Below, one piece after another: positions 28,916 to 38,395 of a stretch of DNA of 64,000 bases. The notes under the pieces were generated by a model. That model did not search any database. It was given only the letters and a program-made list of their open reading frames with translations, and was not told the DNA's origin. The translations under genes and the position numbers were made by a program. Positions within the stretch are counted from its first letter, which is position 1. Every line of letters starts with the position of its first letter. The stretch spans positions 434,001 through 498,000 of the forward strand of contig JAUSND010000003.1 in the NCBI GenBank assembly GCA_030646295.1. The letters run 5' to 3'. This stretch comes from Moraxellaceae bacterium (lineage in GTDB: Bacteria > Pseudomonadota > Gammaproteobacteria > Pseudomonadales > Moraxellaceae).

Positions 28916-29841
28916 ATATGACGCCTCCTGAGAAACAGCAGGAGAAAAGCAGGTGCACCAATCAGGGCAGTCAGGACTCCAACCGGTAATTCCAGCGGAT
29001 AAATCAGTTGTCGTGCCAGCTGGTCCGCCAGAACGGCAAGGATGATGCCAAGAAAAATGCTGGCAGGCATGAGCAGGCGATGCTGTGTCAGCCCCAGTTT
29101 GCGTGCCATGTGTGGTGCCAGCAATCCGACAAACCCGATACCGCCGGACTGGGCAACCGCCAGTGCGACCAGCAGTGATGTCACGCACAGTATGCGACGC
29201 TGGAAGCGCCGGATATCAAGACCCAGATGTATGGCCTCAGACTCCCCCAGTTGCCAGACATCCAGCGCCTGTGCCTGACGCCACGTCCATGCAATCGAAA
29301 AGAGCAGGACTACCCAGCCTGTCAGCAGTAGTGGCCATTCTGCGAGAGTAAAGCTGCCCATCAGCCAGAAGGTTGCACTGCGCAATGCCGTTGCATCACC
29401 GATGCTAAGCAGGAGGCTGACCAGCGCACCTGCCAGCGAGTTGATGGCAACCCCTGCCAGCAGCAGCTCGGCATTATTGCCACTGAGCTGGCGCCCTATC
29501 AAAAGGATCAGACCCAGTGTTCCCAGTGCGCCAGCAAAAGCGCTGAGAGGAAGCAACCAGAGTCCACCCACTCCCAGACTGATCACCAGAACGGCACCCA
29601 GGCCGGCACCCGCAGAAACCCCTAACAGTCCGGGCTCCACCAGCGGGTTGCGGAAAAAGTCCTGCAGCAGAAGCCCTGCCAGCGCCAGGGAGGCACCTGT
29701 AAACGCTGCCAGCAGTACCCGTGGCAGGCGAAGCTGTACCCACACTTCTGGTGGTAAGTTGCGCATGTCACCTGCGCCCAGACCTGAAAGGATCACGGCA
29801 GTGACGAGCAGAAGCAGGACAGTGGTTCGGGGACTGATCAC
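28912..29841 (-). CDS. FecCD-family ABC transporter permease
   Basis: A 309-residue permease with nine to ten hydrophobic segments and the FecCD motifs: RLPRVLLAAFTGASLALAG near residue 38, NPLVEPGLLGVSAGAGLGAV near residue 70, the GFVGLLAPHMAR cytoplasmic coupling loop near residue 240 and the LPVGVLTALIGAPAFLLLF end. The assigned start is GTG; an internal ATG at 29766 would remove part of helix one. It heads a two-gene operon with the ATPase, divergent from the serine hydrolase. Confidence 0.87.
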   Translation of the reverse strand: MISPRTTVLLLLVTAVILSGLGAGDMRNLPPEVWVQLRLPRVLLAAFTGASLALAGLLLQDFFRNPLVEPGLLGVSAGAGLGAVLVISLGVGGLWLLPLSAFAGALGTLGLILLIGRQLSGNNAELLLAGVAINSLAGALVSLLLSIGDATALRSATFWLMGSFTLAEWPLLLTGWVVLLFSIAWTWRQAQALDVWQLGESEAIHLGLDIRRFQRRILCVTSLLVALAVAQSGGIGFVGLLAPHMARKLGLTQHRLLMPASIFLGIILAVLADQLARQLIYPLELPVGVLTALIGAPAFLLLFLRRRHI

Positions 29842-29933
29842 GACGGAAATGACAGGAGGAAGGCAAAAGATGCCATAGCCTAGCTGGGTGATGCATGCTA
29901 AACCAGTGTCCAGTCTGTAATAGGGGCCATGAC

Positions 29934-31136
29934 ATGCTTAAAGGGTATGTAAATCCGGGGTTCACTGCCGTAGCTGATGCCTTCCGGCGAAATCTTCCGG
30001 TGGATGTTCAGGGCGGTGCTGCGCTGTGTGTCTACCATCGGGGCATCCCGGTGGTCGATATCTGGGCGGGTAGCAGTGATCAGCAGGGTACCCCATGGGC
30101 AGCTGATACCCTCTCACTGTCCTTTTCCACGACCAAGGGCATTGTCTCAACACTCCTGCATACGCTTGCTGATCGTGGAGAGGTGAACTATGACCTGCCC
30201 GTAGCCCATTACTGGCCGGAATTTGCCCGCAATGCCAAAAGCAGGATTACCGTAAGGCACCTGCTGACCCATGAGGCAGGCCTGTATGGCATCCGCTCGT
30301 TGATCACGGATGCATCTGAAATGCGTGACTGGGAGCATATGTTGCGTGTCATGGAGGAGGCTCCTCCGGTACACGTTCCCGGTCAGAAGAACGGGTATCA
30401 CGCCCTGACCTATGGCTGGCTGGTTGGCGGGTTGATTGAGAAAGTTACCCGGCAACCACTGGCAAAGACCCTGAAGGACGAACTGGTTGATCCGCTTGGT
30501 CTGGATGGTTGCCATATCGGTGTTACCGAACCGGATCTGGTTCGCTGCGCAAAACTGATTGTGCCTGCAAAAAAAACAGAGCCAGCAGAGCCAGGACAAC
30601 AGCGAAAGAAAGGCATCAACTGGTCCAGAAAAGTCACAGAAGCAGTATTCAGTCTTGCCGGGTTTGATCAGGAAAAATTCCAGGATGCCATGTTGCCGAA
30701 AGGCATGAGCCGTTTCGACTGGAATTCTCCGGAAACAATGCAGGCCAGCATTCCCGGGGCAGGGGGAATGTTTACGGCGCGTTCACTGGCCAGAGTTTAT
30801 TCCGTACTTGCAAATAACGGCGAGCATGAAGGTGGGCGACTGCTTTCTGCGGAGACGGTCCGGAAAATGTCGACGGTACAAAATACGACGCGTGGTGACG
30901 TAATTCCTGTCCCGATGCGTTGGCGCCTTGGGTACCATCGCGTGTTCACGACGGGTCCGCGTACACCGAATGCCTTCGGGCACTTCGGTTATGGTGGATC
31001 GGGTGCCTGGTGTGATCCGTCACGTGAGTTGTCACTGGGTTACACGGTCAATCATGGCAGTGGATCGCCGTTTGGCGATATCCGCATTTCACGTATCAAT
31101 ACTGCGGCCATACGTTCTGTCGAGTCGTTGCTGTAA
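29934..31136 (+). CDS. Beta-lactamase-fold serine hydrolase (EstB-like)
   Basis: A 400-residue class C beta-lactamase-related protein. The nucleophile motif SFSTTKG holds Ser65 and Lys68, the YHALTYG segment at 155-161 supplies the tyrosine, and HFGYGGSG near residue 350 replaces the KTG box. No clear signal peptide is present, which favours a cytosolic EstB-like esterase over a true beta-lactamase. ATG 29934 is chosen for the AGGGG eight bases before it. Confidence 0.85.
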   Translation: MLKGYVNPGFTAVADAFRRNLPVDVQGGAALCVYHRGIPVVDIWAGSSDQQGTPWAADTLSLSFSTTKGIVSTLLHTLADRGEVNYDLPVAHYWPEFARNAKSRITVRHLLTHEAGLYGIRSLITDASEMRDWEHMLRVMEEAPPVHVPGQKNGYHALTYGWLVGGLIEKVTRQPLAKTLKDELVDPLGLDGCHIGVTEPDLVRCAKLIVPAKKTEPAEPGQQRKKGINWSRKVTEAVFSLAGFDQEKFQDAMLPKGMSRFDWNSPETMQASIPGAGGMFTARSLARVYSVLANNGEHEGGRLLSAETVRKMSTVQNTTRGDVIPVPMRWRLGYHRVFTTGPRTPNAFGHFGYGGSGAWCDPSRELSLGYTVNHGSGSPFGDIRISRINTAAIRSVESLL

Positions 31137-31160
31137 GCAAGGTGTCACACATTATCCATG

Positions 31161-31196
31161 TCAATAAAAACGCCCTGAAGAGGGCGTTTTTATTGA
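31161..31196. terminator. Bidirectional terminator
   Basis: A 16-bp perfect stem (TCAATAAAAACGCCCT with its complement) around loop GAAG, serving the convergent serine hydrolase and MaoC genes. Confidence 0.93.
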
Positions 31197-31208
31197 CTCA
31201 TCCTGAGG

Positions 31209-32081
31209 TCAGGCTTTTTGCACTGATCCGGCAAGATGCGGCTTTCCGCTTTTCAGGTCGCTCAGGCCAAAGGTAAAACCGCCATTGGCTTGTGGCTCCG
31301 AAAGGAAGGCAACCTTGGCAGGCAGCAACACAGGAAGCTTGAACTGGACATCTACTGTACAGGCATCAGGAAGTCGGCCTTCAAGTGCAGACAGGCAACG
31401 AGCCTTTGACCACATGCCATGGGCAATCGCCCGTGGAAAACCAAACAGCTTGGCGGTGAAGGCATACAGGTGAATGGGGTTCCTGTCACCGGAGATGGCG
31501 CCATAACGACGTCCGGTGTCACCAGGAACAGTCCATTGCACGTTTGCTACCGGACTGCGAGTAGCTTGTGCAGCCGGACGAGGGGCTGAGGATTTTTCTC
31601 CCTCGCTTCCTGCCTGACGACGAAGCATTGTGCTGGAACATTCCCACACAACCTCTTTACCTGATTTCAGCGTGGTCAGGATGTCAAACTGGACGCCCTT
31701 GTCATGCGGGCGCAGATTGGCTGGCTTGACGATGATGGTCAGGATTTCGGATGCATTGATCAGGCGGTGCTGGGTAATCCGATTCTGGATATGCACCATG
31801 CCCATGGCTGCAAACGGAAAGGACGGGTCTGTCATCAGGCTCATGTGCAGCGGGAATCCCAGCACAAACCCGTATGTCAGCGGCAGTGTGTCACGCTGGC
31901 TGAAGCCACAGACACGGTTATAGGCGGCCAGATTGGCGCGATCGATTTTTACATCACGCATGACCAGTTCAAGGTCAGGCAGCTCCTTTCCCTGCTTGCC
32001 GGAAAGGCTTCCCAGGACTGCCCGGGAGTAGAGCGTGGCGGTGCCCGGGAGTGTCGTGATTTCGCGTACGGTCATCTTCAT
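31209..32081 (-). CDS. MaoC-family (R)-specific enoyl-CoA hydratase-like protein
   Basis: A 290-residue double hot-dog protein. The second half carries the hydratase motif SGDRNPIHLYAFTAKLFGF (catalytic Asp and His) near residue 207, followed by AIAHGMWSKARCL; the first half is the degenerate hot-dog. Such proteins hydrate enoyl-CoA in fatty acid or PHA-linked pathways. A second in-frame ATG at 32075 has better spacing from the GGAG ribosome site and may be the true start. It follows the FabG-like gene after 55 bp. Confidence 0.83.
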   Translation of the reverse strand: MKMTVREITTLPGTATLYSRAVLGSLSGKQGKELPDLELVMRDVKIDRANLAAYNRVCGFSQRDTLPLTYGFVLGFPLHMSLMTDPSFPFAAMGMVHIQNRITQHRLINASEILTIIVKPANLRPHDKGVQFDILTTLKSGKEVVWECSSTMLRRQAGSEGEKSSAPRPAAQATRSPVANVQWTVPGDTGRRYGAISGDRNPIHLYAFTAKLFGFPRAIAHGMWSKARCLSALEGRLPDACTVDVQFKLPVLLPAKVAFLSEPQANGGFTFGLSDLKSGKPHLAGSVQKA

Positions 32082-32136
32082 GACTCCAGTAGGTTAAAAA
32101 GGAGGGGTGCATAGTCCCCTCGCTGTTTCAGCCGGA

Positions 32137-33540
32137 TCAGGCACCAATAAGAGACTGACCGCATACGCGCACGATGTTGCCGTTCACGCCAGCAGAGGCG
32201 GGTGAGGCGTACCATGCAATTGTTTCTGCCACATCCACTGGCAGACCACCCTGCGACATCGAGTTCATGCGGCGGCCGGCTTCGCGAATGGCAAACGGAA
32301 TTGCTGCAGTCATCTGGGTTTCAATAAAGCCCGGTGCCACGGCATTGATGGTGATGTTCCTGGCAAACAGGGTTGGCGCCATCGACTGCACCATGCCAAT
32401 CACACCAGCCTTGCTCATGCCATAGTTGCTCTGGCCCATGTTGCCGGCGATGCCGGAAATGGACGACACGCAAATGATGCGGCCATTGTCGCGGATCATG
32501 CCCTGCGCCAGCAGTTCATCATTGATGCGCTCTTCCGAGGACAGGTTGATGTTCATTACCATGTCCCACTGCTGCTGGGTCATGTTGGCCAGGGTCTTGT
32601 CACGGGTCACGCCAGCGTTGTGCACAATGATGTCCACGCCGCCATGATGAGCCTTGATGTGCTCTGCAATCTTCTGGGGCGAATCGGCGGCAGTAATATC
32701 CAGGGCCAGTGCAGAGCCGCCAATCAGGCTGGTTACCACACGCAGGTCATCGGCCAGTGCAGGAATATCGAGGCCGATAACATGCGCACCATCACGTGCA
32801 AGTGTTTTGGCAATGGCTTCACCAATGCCGCGTGATGCGCCTGTGACCAGTGCAACCTTCCCAGCCAGTGGTTTTGCCCAGTCGAGGCTCGCAGTTGTTG
32901 TCGACGGGAATATGCGAACAACTTGGGCAGATACATAAGCAGAGCGCGGGGAGAGGAAAAAGCGAAGTGTCGACTCAAGCTGGTCCTCTGCGCCCGGTGC
33001 AGCGTAAACGAGTTGGGCAGTACCACCTTTCTTGACTTCCTTGCCCAGGGAGCGGGTAAAGCCTTCAAGCGCACGCTGTGCAGTTGCCTGACGTGGGGAG
33101 TCACACGACTCCGGGGTGCGGCCGATGATGATGATGCGGCTGCAATCGGCAACCTTTCGCATGACCGGATGGAAGAAGTGGTAAACCTGAACCAGATCTT
33201 CGCTTTTGGTGATGCCGCTGGCATCGAATACCAGTGCCTTGAACCTGAGCTCTGTATCCACTTCGTGGTTCCAGACTTTTACATCCAGTCCTGCGGCTGC
33301 CACTGCCTGCGAGACATGATCCTGGGCATAGGTATGCACCTCGGCCTGGATGTTGTTCAGGGCGGTAGCTGCAGCACTGGTCAGCTGTCCGTCAGGAGCA
33401 CCACCGAGCAGCACAGCACCGGAAATCACGGGCATGCCTGGCTGGTAACGGTCCAGGTTGAGAGGCATGGGCAAGCCGAGGTTTTTGGCCAGCAGGCGGC
33501 CAAGTGCGGAGTTCGTGAACTGTGTGTAACGGTCACTCAT
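32137..33540 (-). CDS. Long FabG-type 3-oxoacyl reductase (FabG4-like)
   Basis: A 467-residue high-molecular-weight short-chain dehydrogenase. The N-terminal ~210 residues form a degenerate Rossmann domain. The C-terminal domain has the cofactor motif TGASRGIGEAIAKTL, the NAG motif HNAGVTRD, catalytic Ser in VSSISG and YGMSK. This matches FabG4-type 3-ketoacyl-CoA reductases rather than the 245-residue FabG of fatty acid synthesis. AAGGA lies before ATG 33540. With thiolase and hydratase it could run a reversed beta-oxidation-like or PHA precursor path (inference). Confidence 0.87.
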   Translation of the reverse strand: MSDRYTQFTNSALGRLLAKNLGLPMPLNLDRYQPGMPVISGAVLLGGAPDGQLTSAAATALNNIQAEVHTYAQDHVSQAVAAAGLDVKVWNHEVDTELRFKALVFDASGITKSEDLVQVYHFFHPVMRKVADCSRIIIIGRTPESCDSPRQATAQRALEGFTRSLGKEVKKGGTAQLVYAAPGAEDQLESTLRFFLSPRSAYVSAQVVRIFPSTTTASLDWAKPLAGKVALVTGASRGIGEAIAKTLARDGAHVIGLDIPALADDLRVVTSLIGGSALALDITAADSPQKIAEHIKAHHGGVDIIVHNAGVTRDKTLANMTQQQWDMVMNINLSSEERINDELLAQGMIRDNGRIICVSSISGIAGNMGQSNYGMSKAGVIGMVQSMAPTLFARNITINAVAPGFIETQMTAAIPFAIREAGRRMNSMSQGGLPVDVAETIAWYASPASAGVNGNIVRVCGQSLIGA

Positions 33541-33857
33541 GACGTCGTCCTTCGGTTTCAGGCGCAACAGCGCAAGACGGTTGGGAGGGCTTCCGGAAAT
33601 TGCCGGAGAAAACGGGCGCAACTCTAGCAGAAGCAGGAGGTGCAGGCATGGTCAGTGGCATGGCAAAGTATCGGTGTGCCGGCAGGCAATCGGTCATGCT
33701 TTCCTTGTCTGTCCACTGCACTAGCGGAACGCAGGCTAGCAAAGGTCATCCCCCAGAGCATTTGCTGTATAGCCAGTGTGTTTCTGTTTTTAATGCCAAT
33801 TGACCCCGAACATTCTGTGCTAGGGTGCCGTCATCGGAAAACCAGCAGGAGTCTCCC
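33541..33857. promoter_or_regulatory. Divergent promoter region between fabG-like and thiolase genes
   Basis: 317 bp with no convincing gene. Toward the thiolase, TTGACC (33800-33805) and an extended -10 TGCTAGGGT (33818-33826) are present, though 15 bp apart, which is short. Confidence 0.35.
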
Positions 33858-35135
33858 ATGTCTTCCCTTCGTCGTGTTGCCATCCTTGGCGGCAATCGTA
33901 TTCCCTTCGCCCGCTCCAATGGCGCTTATGCCACAGCCTCCAATATGGACATGCTGACTGCCGCCATTGACGGACTGGTCGGTCGCTACAAACTGGAAGG
34001 TGAGCGCTTGGGTGAGGTAGCTGCTGGTGCAGTCCTCAAGCTGGCACGTGACTTCAATATGACTCGCGAAGTCGTGCTGAGCACAAAGCTGGCACCCGAG
34101 ACGGCTGCGTGCGATATGCAGCAGGCGTGTGGTACAGGTCTGCAGGCTCTTAATTACATAGCCAACAAGATTGCCACCGGCCAGATCGAGTCTGGTATTG
34201 GCGGCGGTGTGGATACCACTTCGGATGCGCCTATTGCGGTCAGTGAGGAGCTGCGCCAGTTCATGCTGTCGCTGAACCGTTGCAAGGATAACAAGCAGCG
34301 TCTCAAGGCGCTGGCCAAGTTCCGTCCGGGCATGATGGGTATCGAGATTCCCCGTAATGGTGAGCCGCGCACGGGTCTTGCCATGGGCGATCACCAGGCA
34401 ATTACGACGGCCGAGTGGGGCATCACTCGCGAAGCCCAGGATGAGCTGGCGTATCTCTCTCACAAGAACATGGCTGCAGCCTATGAGCGTGGTTTTTTCA
34501 AGGATCTGATGACGCCATTCATGGGTCTTGAGCGTGATGACAATCTGCGCCCTGGCTCTACCCTTGAGAAACTGGCGACCTTGAAGCCATGCTTTGGTGA
34601 CAAGGAAAAGGGCACCATGACTGCCGCAAACTCAACACCGCTGACCGATGGTGCTTCAGCCGTGTTGCTGGCATCTGAAGAGTGGGCCAAGGCACACAAC
34701 CTGCCAGTTCAGGCCTATCTGACCACGGTGGAAACGGCTGCCGTTGATTTCGTACACAAGAAGGAAGGCCTGTTGATGGCGCCTGCCTATGCCGTTGCCC
34801 GACTGCTGGCCCGTACCGGATTGACCCTGCAGGACTTCGATTATTACGAGATCCATGAAGCTTTTGCCGGACAGGTGCTGTCGACCCTCAAGGCCTGGGA
34901 AGATGCAAAGTTCTGCAAGGAACGCCTGGGCCTCGACAAGCCGCTGGGCAGCATTGATCGCAAGAAGCTGAATGTGAACGGCTCTTCACTCGCCGCAGGA
35001 CATCCTTTTGCGGCGACCGGTGGCCGTATTGTTGCAGGTGCAGCCAAGATGCTGAACGAGAAGGGCAGTGGCCGCATTCTGGTGTCGATCTGCGCCGCCG
35101 GTGGTCAGGGTGTTGTAGCCATCATCGAGAAGTAA
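33858..35135 (+). CDS. Acetyl-CoA C-acyltransferase (FadI-like thiolase)
   Basis: A 425-residue thiolase. The nucleophilic cysteine is in QQACGTGLQAL near residue 89, followed by the catalytic histidine regions YEIHEAFAGQVL near residue 332 and NGSSLAAGHPFAATGGR near 375, and the second catalytic cysteine CAAGGQG near the end. Its length and N-terminus (RRVAILGGNRIPFARSNGAY) resemble FadI/trifunctional-type thiolases more than PhaA. ATG 33858 is chosen for the CAGGAG ribosome site. Confidence 0.9.
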   Translation: MSSLRRVAILGGNRIPFARSNGAYATASNMDMLTAAIDGLVGRYKLEGERLGEVAAGAVLKLARDFNMTREVVLSTKLAPETAACDMQQACGTGLQALNYIANKIATGQIESGIGGGVDTTSDAPIAVSEELRQFMLSLNRCKDNKQRLKALAKFRPGMMGIEIPRNGEPRTGLAMGDHQAITTAEWGITREAQDELAYLSHKNMAAAYERGFFKDLMTPFMGLERDDNLRPGSTLEKLATLKPCFGDKEKGTMTAANSTPLTDGASAVLLASEEWAKAHNLPVQAYLTTVETAAVDFVHKKEGLLMAPAYAVARLLARTGLTLQDFDYYEIHEAFAGQVLSTLKAWEDAKFCKERLGLDKPLGSIDRKKLNVNGSSLAAGHPFAATGGRIVAGAAKMLNEKGSGRILVSICAAGGQGVVAIIEK

Positions 35136-35143
35136 GGTTCGAC

Positions 35144-35182
35144 CCATAAAAAAGCCCGCATAAAGCGGGCTTTTTTATGGGT
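35144..35182. terminator. Bidirectional terminator after thiolase
   Basis: A perfect 17-bp stem (CCCATAAAAAAGCCCGC and complement) with a 5-base loop between convergent genes. Confidence 0.94.
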
Positions 35183-35225
35183 GTTTTTCGGGTTTGGATA
35201 CCATGAGCACCAACCAGATAGCGCC

Positions 35226-35540
35226 TCAATTGTTTTTCAGGCAGCTATCCATGAAGCTTGAGCGGGCATCACCTGCCATATCACCAGCCTTGCGGTTACA
35301 CGCACTGACCTTGGCCAACATCGGCGGTATGTTGTCTTCTTGGGCTCGTTTACGCACGCACTGGGCAATTGCCTGTCGACGGGCATCACCGGACTTTCCG
35401 GCGGCCTGTGAATTGCAGTCATTATCGGGATGTTGACTGGTGTTTGCCATGGCTGGATTAGCGCCAATGCCAATGCCAAGTCCCAGGGTCGCGAGCAGTA
35501 GAAGTGACCGACATCCATTTTTCAATGTTGTTTTTTTCAT
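35226..35540 (-). CDS. PsiF-repeat periplasmic protein
   Basis: A 104-residue secreted protein. After the signal peptide (GCRSLLLLATLGLGIGIGANPAMA) come two PsiF repeats, CNSQAAGKSGDARRQAIAQC and CNRKAGDMAGDARSSFMDSC, each with two cysteines. PsiF is phosphate-starvation-inducible in E. coli but its function is unknown. An alternative start, three codons upstream at 35549, is possible. Confidence 0.83.
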   Translation of the reverse strand: MKKTTLKNGCRSLLLLATLGLGIGIGANPAMANTSQHPDNDCNSQAAGKSGDARRQAIAQCVRKRAQEDNIPPMLAKVSACNRKAGDMAGDARSSFMDSCLKNN

Positions 35541-35696
35541 GATGTCCATTCCGTGGCTGTAGCTGTTTGAATCTATAGGCCAGTGTACGAGTACTTGCAA
35601 GTCAGGTCTAGAAAAGGGCTGCCATTACGGTCGTTCAGCGCCAGTTTTTCCGATAAGTGGATGTTTCTGCCAGAGGAGCTGTCATTTCAGGCCTTG

Positions 35697-36566
35697 TTAT
35701 TTTTTGCTGAGACGGGCAAGCAGGCTGGATGTGTCCCAGCGTCCTCCTCCCATGGCCTGGACCTCGGCATAAAACTGGTCAACCAGTGCAGTGACGGGGA
35801 GGGAGGCGCCCACATGCCGGGCTTCTGCCTGGCAAATGGCCAGGTCCTTGCGCATCCAGTCAACGGCAAATCCATGCTCATATTGGCCGGCAATCATGGT
35901 TTTGTGCCTGTTGACCATCTGCCAGCTGGAGGCCGCGCCCTGCGAGATGGCGTCCATGACCTTCTGGACGTCCAGACCAGCTTTCCCGGCAAAATGCATT
36001 CCCTCCGACAGCGCTTGAACAAGCCCGGCGACACATATCTGGTTCACCATTTTGGCCAGCTGACCGGAGCCAATAGGCCCTATATGCGTGATTGCCCGTG
36101 CATAGGCACTGATGACGCTGCTAGCCCGTTCAACTTCTGGTGTGGTGCCACCGCACATGATGGTCAGTTGTCCATTTTGGGCGCCTTGCTGCCCTCCCGA
36201 TACCGGCGCATCCACAAATCCGGCACTCATGCTGGCAAGGTGCCCTGCGATTTCACGCGATACTTCGGCAGAAACGGTTGAGTGATCAATCAGCAAGGCG
36301 CCCGCCCCAAGCCCAAATGCGATGCCGTTCGGGCCCATCACAACGGCGCGCAGATCGTCGTCATTGCCAACACAGGTCAGAATGATGTCAGCATTTCGCG
36401 CCGCCTGCGCAGGGCTGTCTGCATATTGGCCGCCGAACTCCGAGCACCACCGGAGGGCTTTTTCAGTTGTACGGTTGAACACGGTGATCTTGAAGCCCTT
36501 GCGTGCAAGGTGTCCTGCCATGGGGTACCCCATGGTGCCGAGTCCGATAAATGCGAGAGATGTCAT
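35697..36566 (-). CDS. 3-hydroxyisobutyrate dehydrogenase-family oxidoreductase
   Basis: A 289-residue beta-hydroxyacid dehydrogenase. It has the cofactor motif GLGTMGYPMA near residue 8, substrate loop FVDAPVSGGQQGA near residue 117, and catalytic lysine in GSGQLAKMVNQ near residue 172. NRT after the second strand suggests NADP preference, as in GarR/GlxR-type enzymes. Substrate unknown. It follows the radical SAM gene by 16 bp and may be co-transcribed. Confidence 0.85.
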   Translation of the reverse strand: MTSLAFIGLGTMGYPMAGHLARKGFKITVFNRTTEKALRWCSEFGGQYADSPAQAARNADIILTCVGNDDDLRAVVMGPNGIAFGLGAGALLIDHSTVSAEVSREIAGHLASMSAGFVDAPVSGGQQGAQNGQLTIMCGGTTPEVERASSVISAYARAITHIGPIGSGQLAKMVNQICVAGLVQALSEGMHFAGKAGLDVQKVMDAISQGAASSWQMVNRHKTMIAGQYEHGFAVDWMRKDLAICQAEARHVGASLPVTALVDQFYAEVQAMGGGRWDTSSLLARLSKK

Positions 36567-36582
36567 GGATAGCCTGCAGGAG

Positions 36583-38157
36583 TCAGTCGGAGGACCATTT
36601 CTTTCCGGGTTGAATGATGCGTGAGAGGGTAACCGGAATGGATTTTGCCATGCTTTTGAGTATAAACCAGAAGCCCGTGGACAGATTTATGATGGAGTAC
36701 GCGCGCATAAGACGCATGACACGGGGCGGGTAAAAATAGAATCGTATGAAGCTGTTTCTGATCTGTGAGTGCAGGTCATGACCATAAGCGCGGCTGTACC
36801 ATGTTTTGGGTGAAAGATAATCGCCTGAGGTGCGCTCATCATTGGCCATGCCAATCGTTGCTGCTTCTGATTCCTGCATGGCCAAGTTATAGATTGGCGT
36901 GTTTGGTTGAGGAACTACCGCAAAGAAGTGTGCGTGTGAGAGTGGGCTTTTTATGGCATATGAAAGGGTTGCCTGGATTTCTTCAAGTGTTTCTGTCGGG
37001 AATCCCAGCATGAAGGCTCCCTGAACAATAACCCCCTGTCTGTGAAATTCCTCAATGGACCATTTTGCCTTGGCTATATCCAGGTTTTTTTCTACCAGAG
37101 TTTGCAGTCTTGGCGTTACGGTTTCGATAGATATGGTTGCATGGTAGGTTCCGCCTTCAACCATGGCGTTAATCGTTTCCTGATCCAGGATGTCACCACG
37201 AAGGCCGTTAGGAAATGCCAGATAAAGCTTGCCGGGCCATCGTTTTCCTATAGCTCGCATGATGGACTGTGCGCGAGGTCTGTGCAGGTTGAATATGTCG
37301 TCCACAATGTGGAATTCGGTTACGCCATAATCCTCGTAAAGAATCCTTATTTCTTCAATGACACTTTTTTCACTTCTATAAACAAAGCGTTTTGTAAAAA
37401 CGTCATGACAATAGTTGCAAAGATAGGGGCAGCCACGAGAGGTGAAAAGGAATGCATAACGCCGTTCGCCAATATTGCTGATAATGCGTTTTCGGTCTCT
37501 TTTACGGTAACGCTCAAAATCAAGAAGATCCCATGCCGGCAGCGGGATGGCATCCATGTCGGTAATAAGATCCTGTGCATGATTGTAGGTGATCTTGCCA
37601 GTGACTGAGCGATGGCTGAATCCGGGTATGTCGCTGCCAGGGGGTGCGTCAGAAAAAAAGCGTTGCAATGCCTGGATAAGGGTACGGTCTGCAGCACCTT
37701 CGAATACCCAGTCAAAAAGGCTTTCAGAAAATATCAGTGGTGCTTGTCGTAATGTGAAAGGGCCACCTATGGCGGTAATCGTTTCCGGGTTCCATTTTTT
37801 GACGATCCTGGCCAATCTGTAGCTGGCTGCTGCCTCACAGTTAAGCGCGGATACTCCAACGACATCAGGCTTGAACTCGTCTAGTCGTGATGCCAGTGCC
37901 TCGGGTTCGTCGTTGTACAGGTTCATGTCCCAGAAGTGGACTGTCGCTGTAGCCCCGAAGAGTGCACGAATGCCAGCGATCAGGGTCAGGATGCCGAGAG
38001 GCGGGCCATACGAATTATCATGGGTTTTCTGGAATGGCTTGATGAAAAGAATGGTGAACGGCCTGACCGTGGACTCAGTGCTGCCAATGTCCAGATAAGT
38101 GGAGACATTGATGCCGGGTAGATTTTCCACCCGCAGCTTTTGGGTTGCCATGTCCAT
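36583..38157 (-). CDS. B12-binding-domain radical SAM protein
   Basis: A 524-residue protein. The N-terminal part has a cobalamin-binding-like fold (FIKPFQKTHDNSYGPPLGIL, then DVVGVSALNCEAA). The radical SAM cluster motif CPYLCNYC (Cx3Cx2C) is near residues 241-248, with VDDIFN and SIETVTPRLQ later. The C-terminus has basic, possibly membrane-associated helices. The B12-radical SAM class often methylates or rearranges lipids, hopanoids or antibiotics; the product is unknown. Its A+T content and lysine-rich codons differ slightly from the neighbours. It lies alone between a terminator and the dehydrogenase gene. Confidence 0.85.
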   Translation of the reverse strand: MDMATQKLRVENLPGINVSTYLDIGSTESTVRPFTILFIKPFQKTHDNSYGPPLGILTLIAGIRALFGATATVHFWDMNLYNDEPEALASRLDEFKPDVVGVSALNCEAAASYRLARIVKKWNPETITAIGGPFTLRQAPLIFSESLFDWVFEGAADRTLIQALQRFFSDAPPGSDIPGFSHRSVTGKITYNHAQDLITDMDAIPLPAWDLLDFERYRKRDRKRIISNIGERRYAFLFTSRGCPYLCNYCHDVFTKRFVYRSEKSVIEEIRILYEDYGVTEFHIVDDIFNLHRPRAQSIMRAIGKRWPGKLYLAFPNGLRGDILDQETINAMVEGGTYHATISIETVTPRLQTLVEKNLDIAKAKWSIEEFHRQGVIVQGAFMLGFPTETLEEIQATLSYAIKSPLSHAHFFAVVPQPNTPIYNLAMQESEAATIGMANDERTSGDYLSPKTWYSRAYGHDLHSQIRNSFIRFYFYPPRVMRLMRAYSIINLSTGFWFILKSMAKSIPVTLSRIIQPGKKWSSD

Positions 38158-38346
38158 GGGTCTTCTTTTCCTGTGCGCAAGCTGCATGAAGACGAGATGG
38201 ATTGACCGGTGTTTCGGGGTACATGTCAGGCAGCCATGGCAGGATTCAGCCTACCCGTTTGTTGTCTCTGGCGTCTATAGCACAGAAGTTGGCGTAATCT
38301 GTGCAATCTCCTGTCCTGGCGGAGTTATCAGGTGGTGCTTCGAAAA

Positions 38347-38386
38347 AGCAATAAAAAAGGCCGCATCAGCGGCCTTTTTTATTGCT
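38347..38386 (-). terminator. Terminator of gltA
   Basis: An 18-bp perfect stem (AGCAATAAAAAAGGCCGC and complement), loop ATCA, ten bases past the gltA stop; a U-run forms on the minus strand. Confidence 0.93.
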
Positions 38387-38395
38387 ACCAGGATA

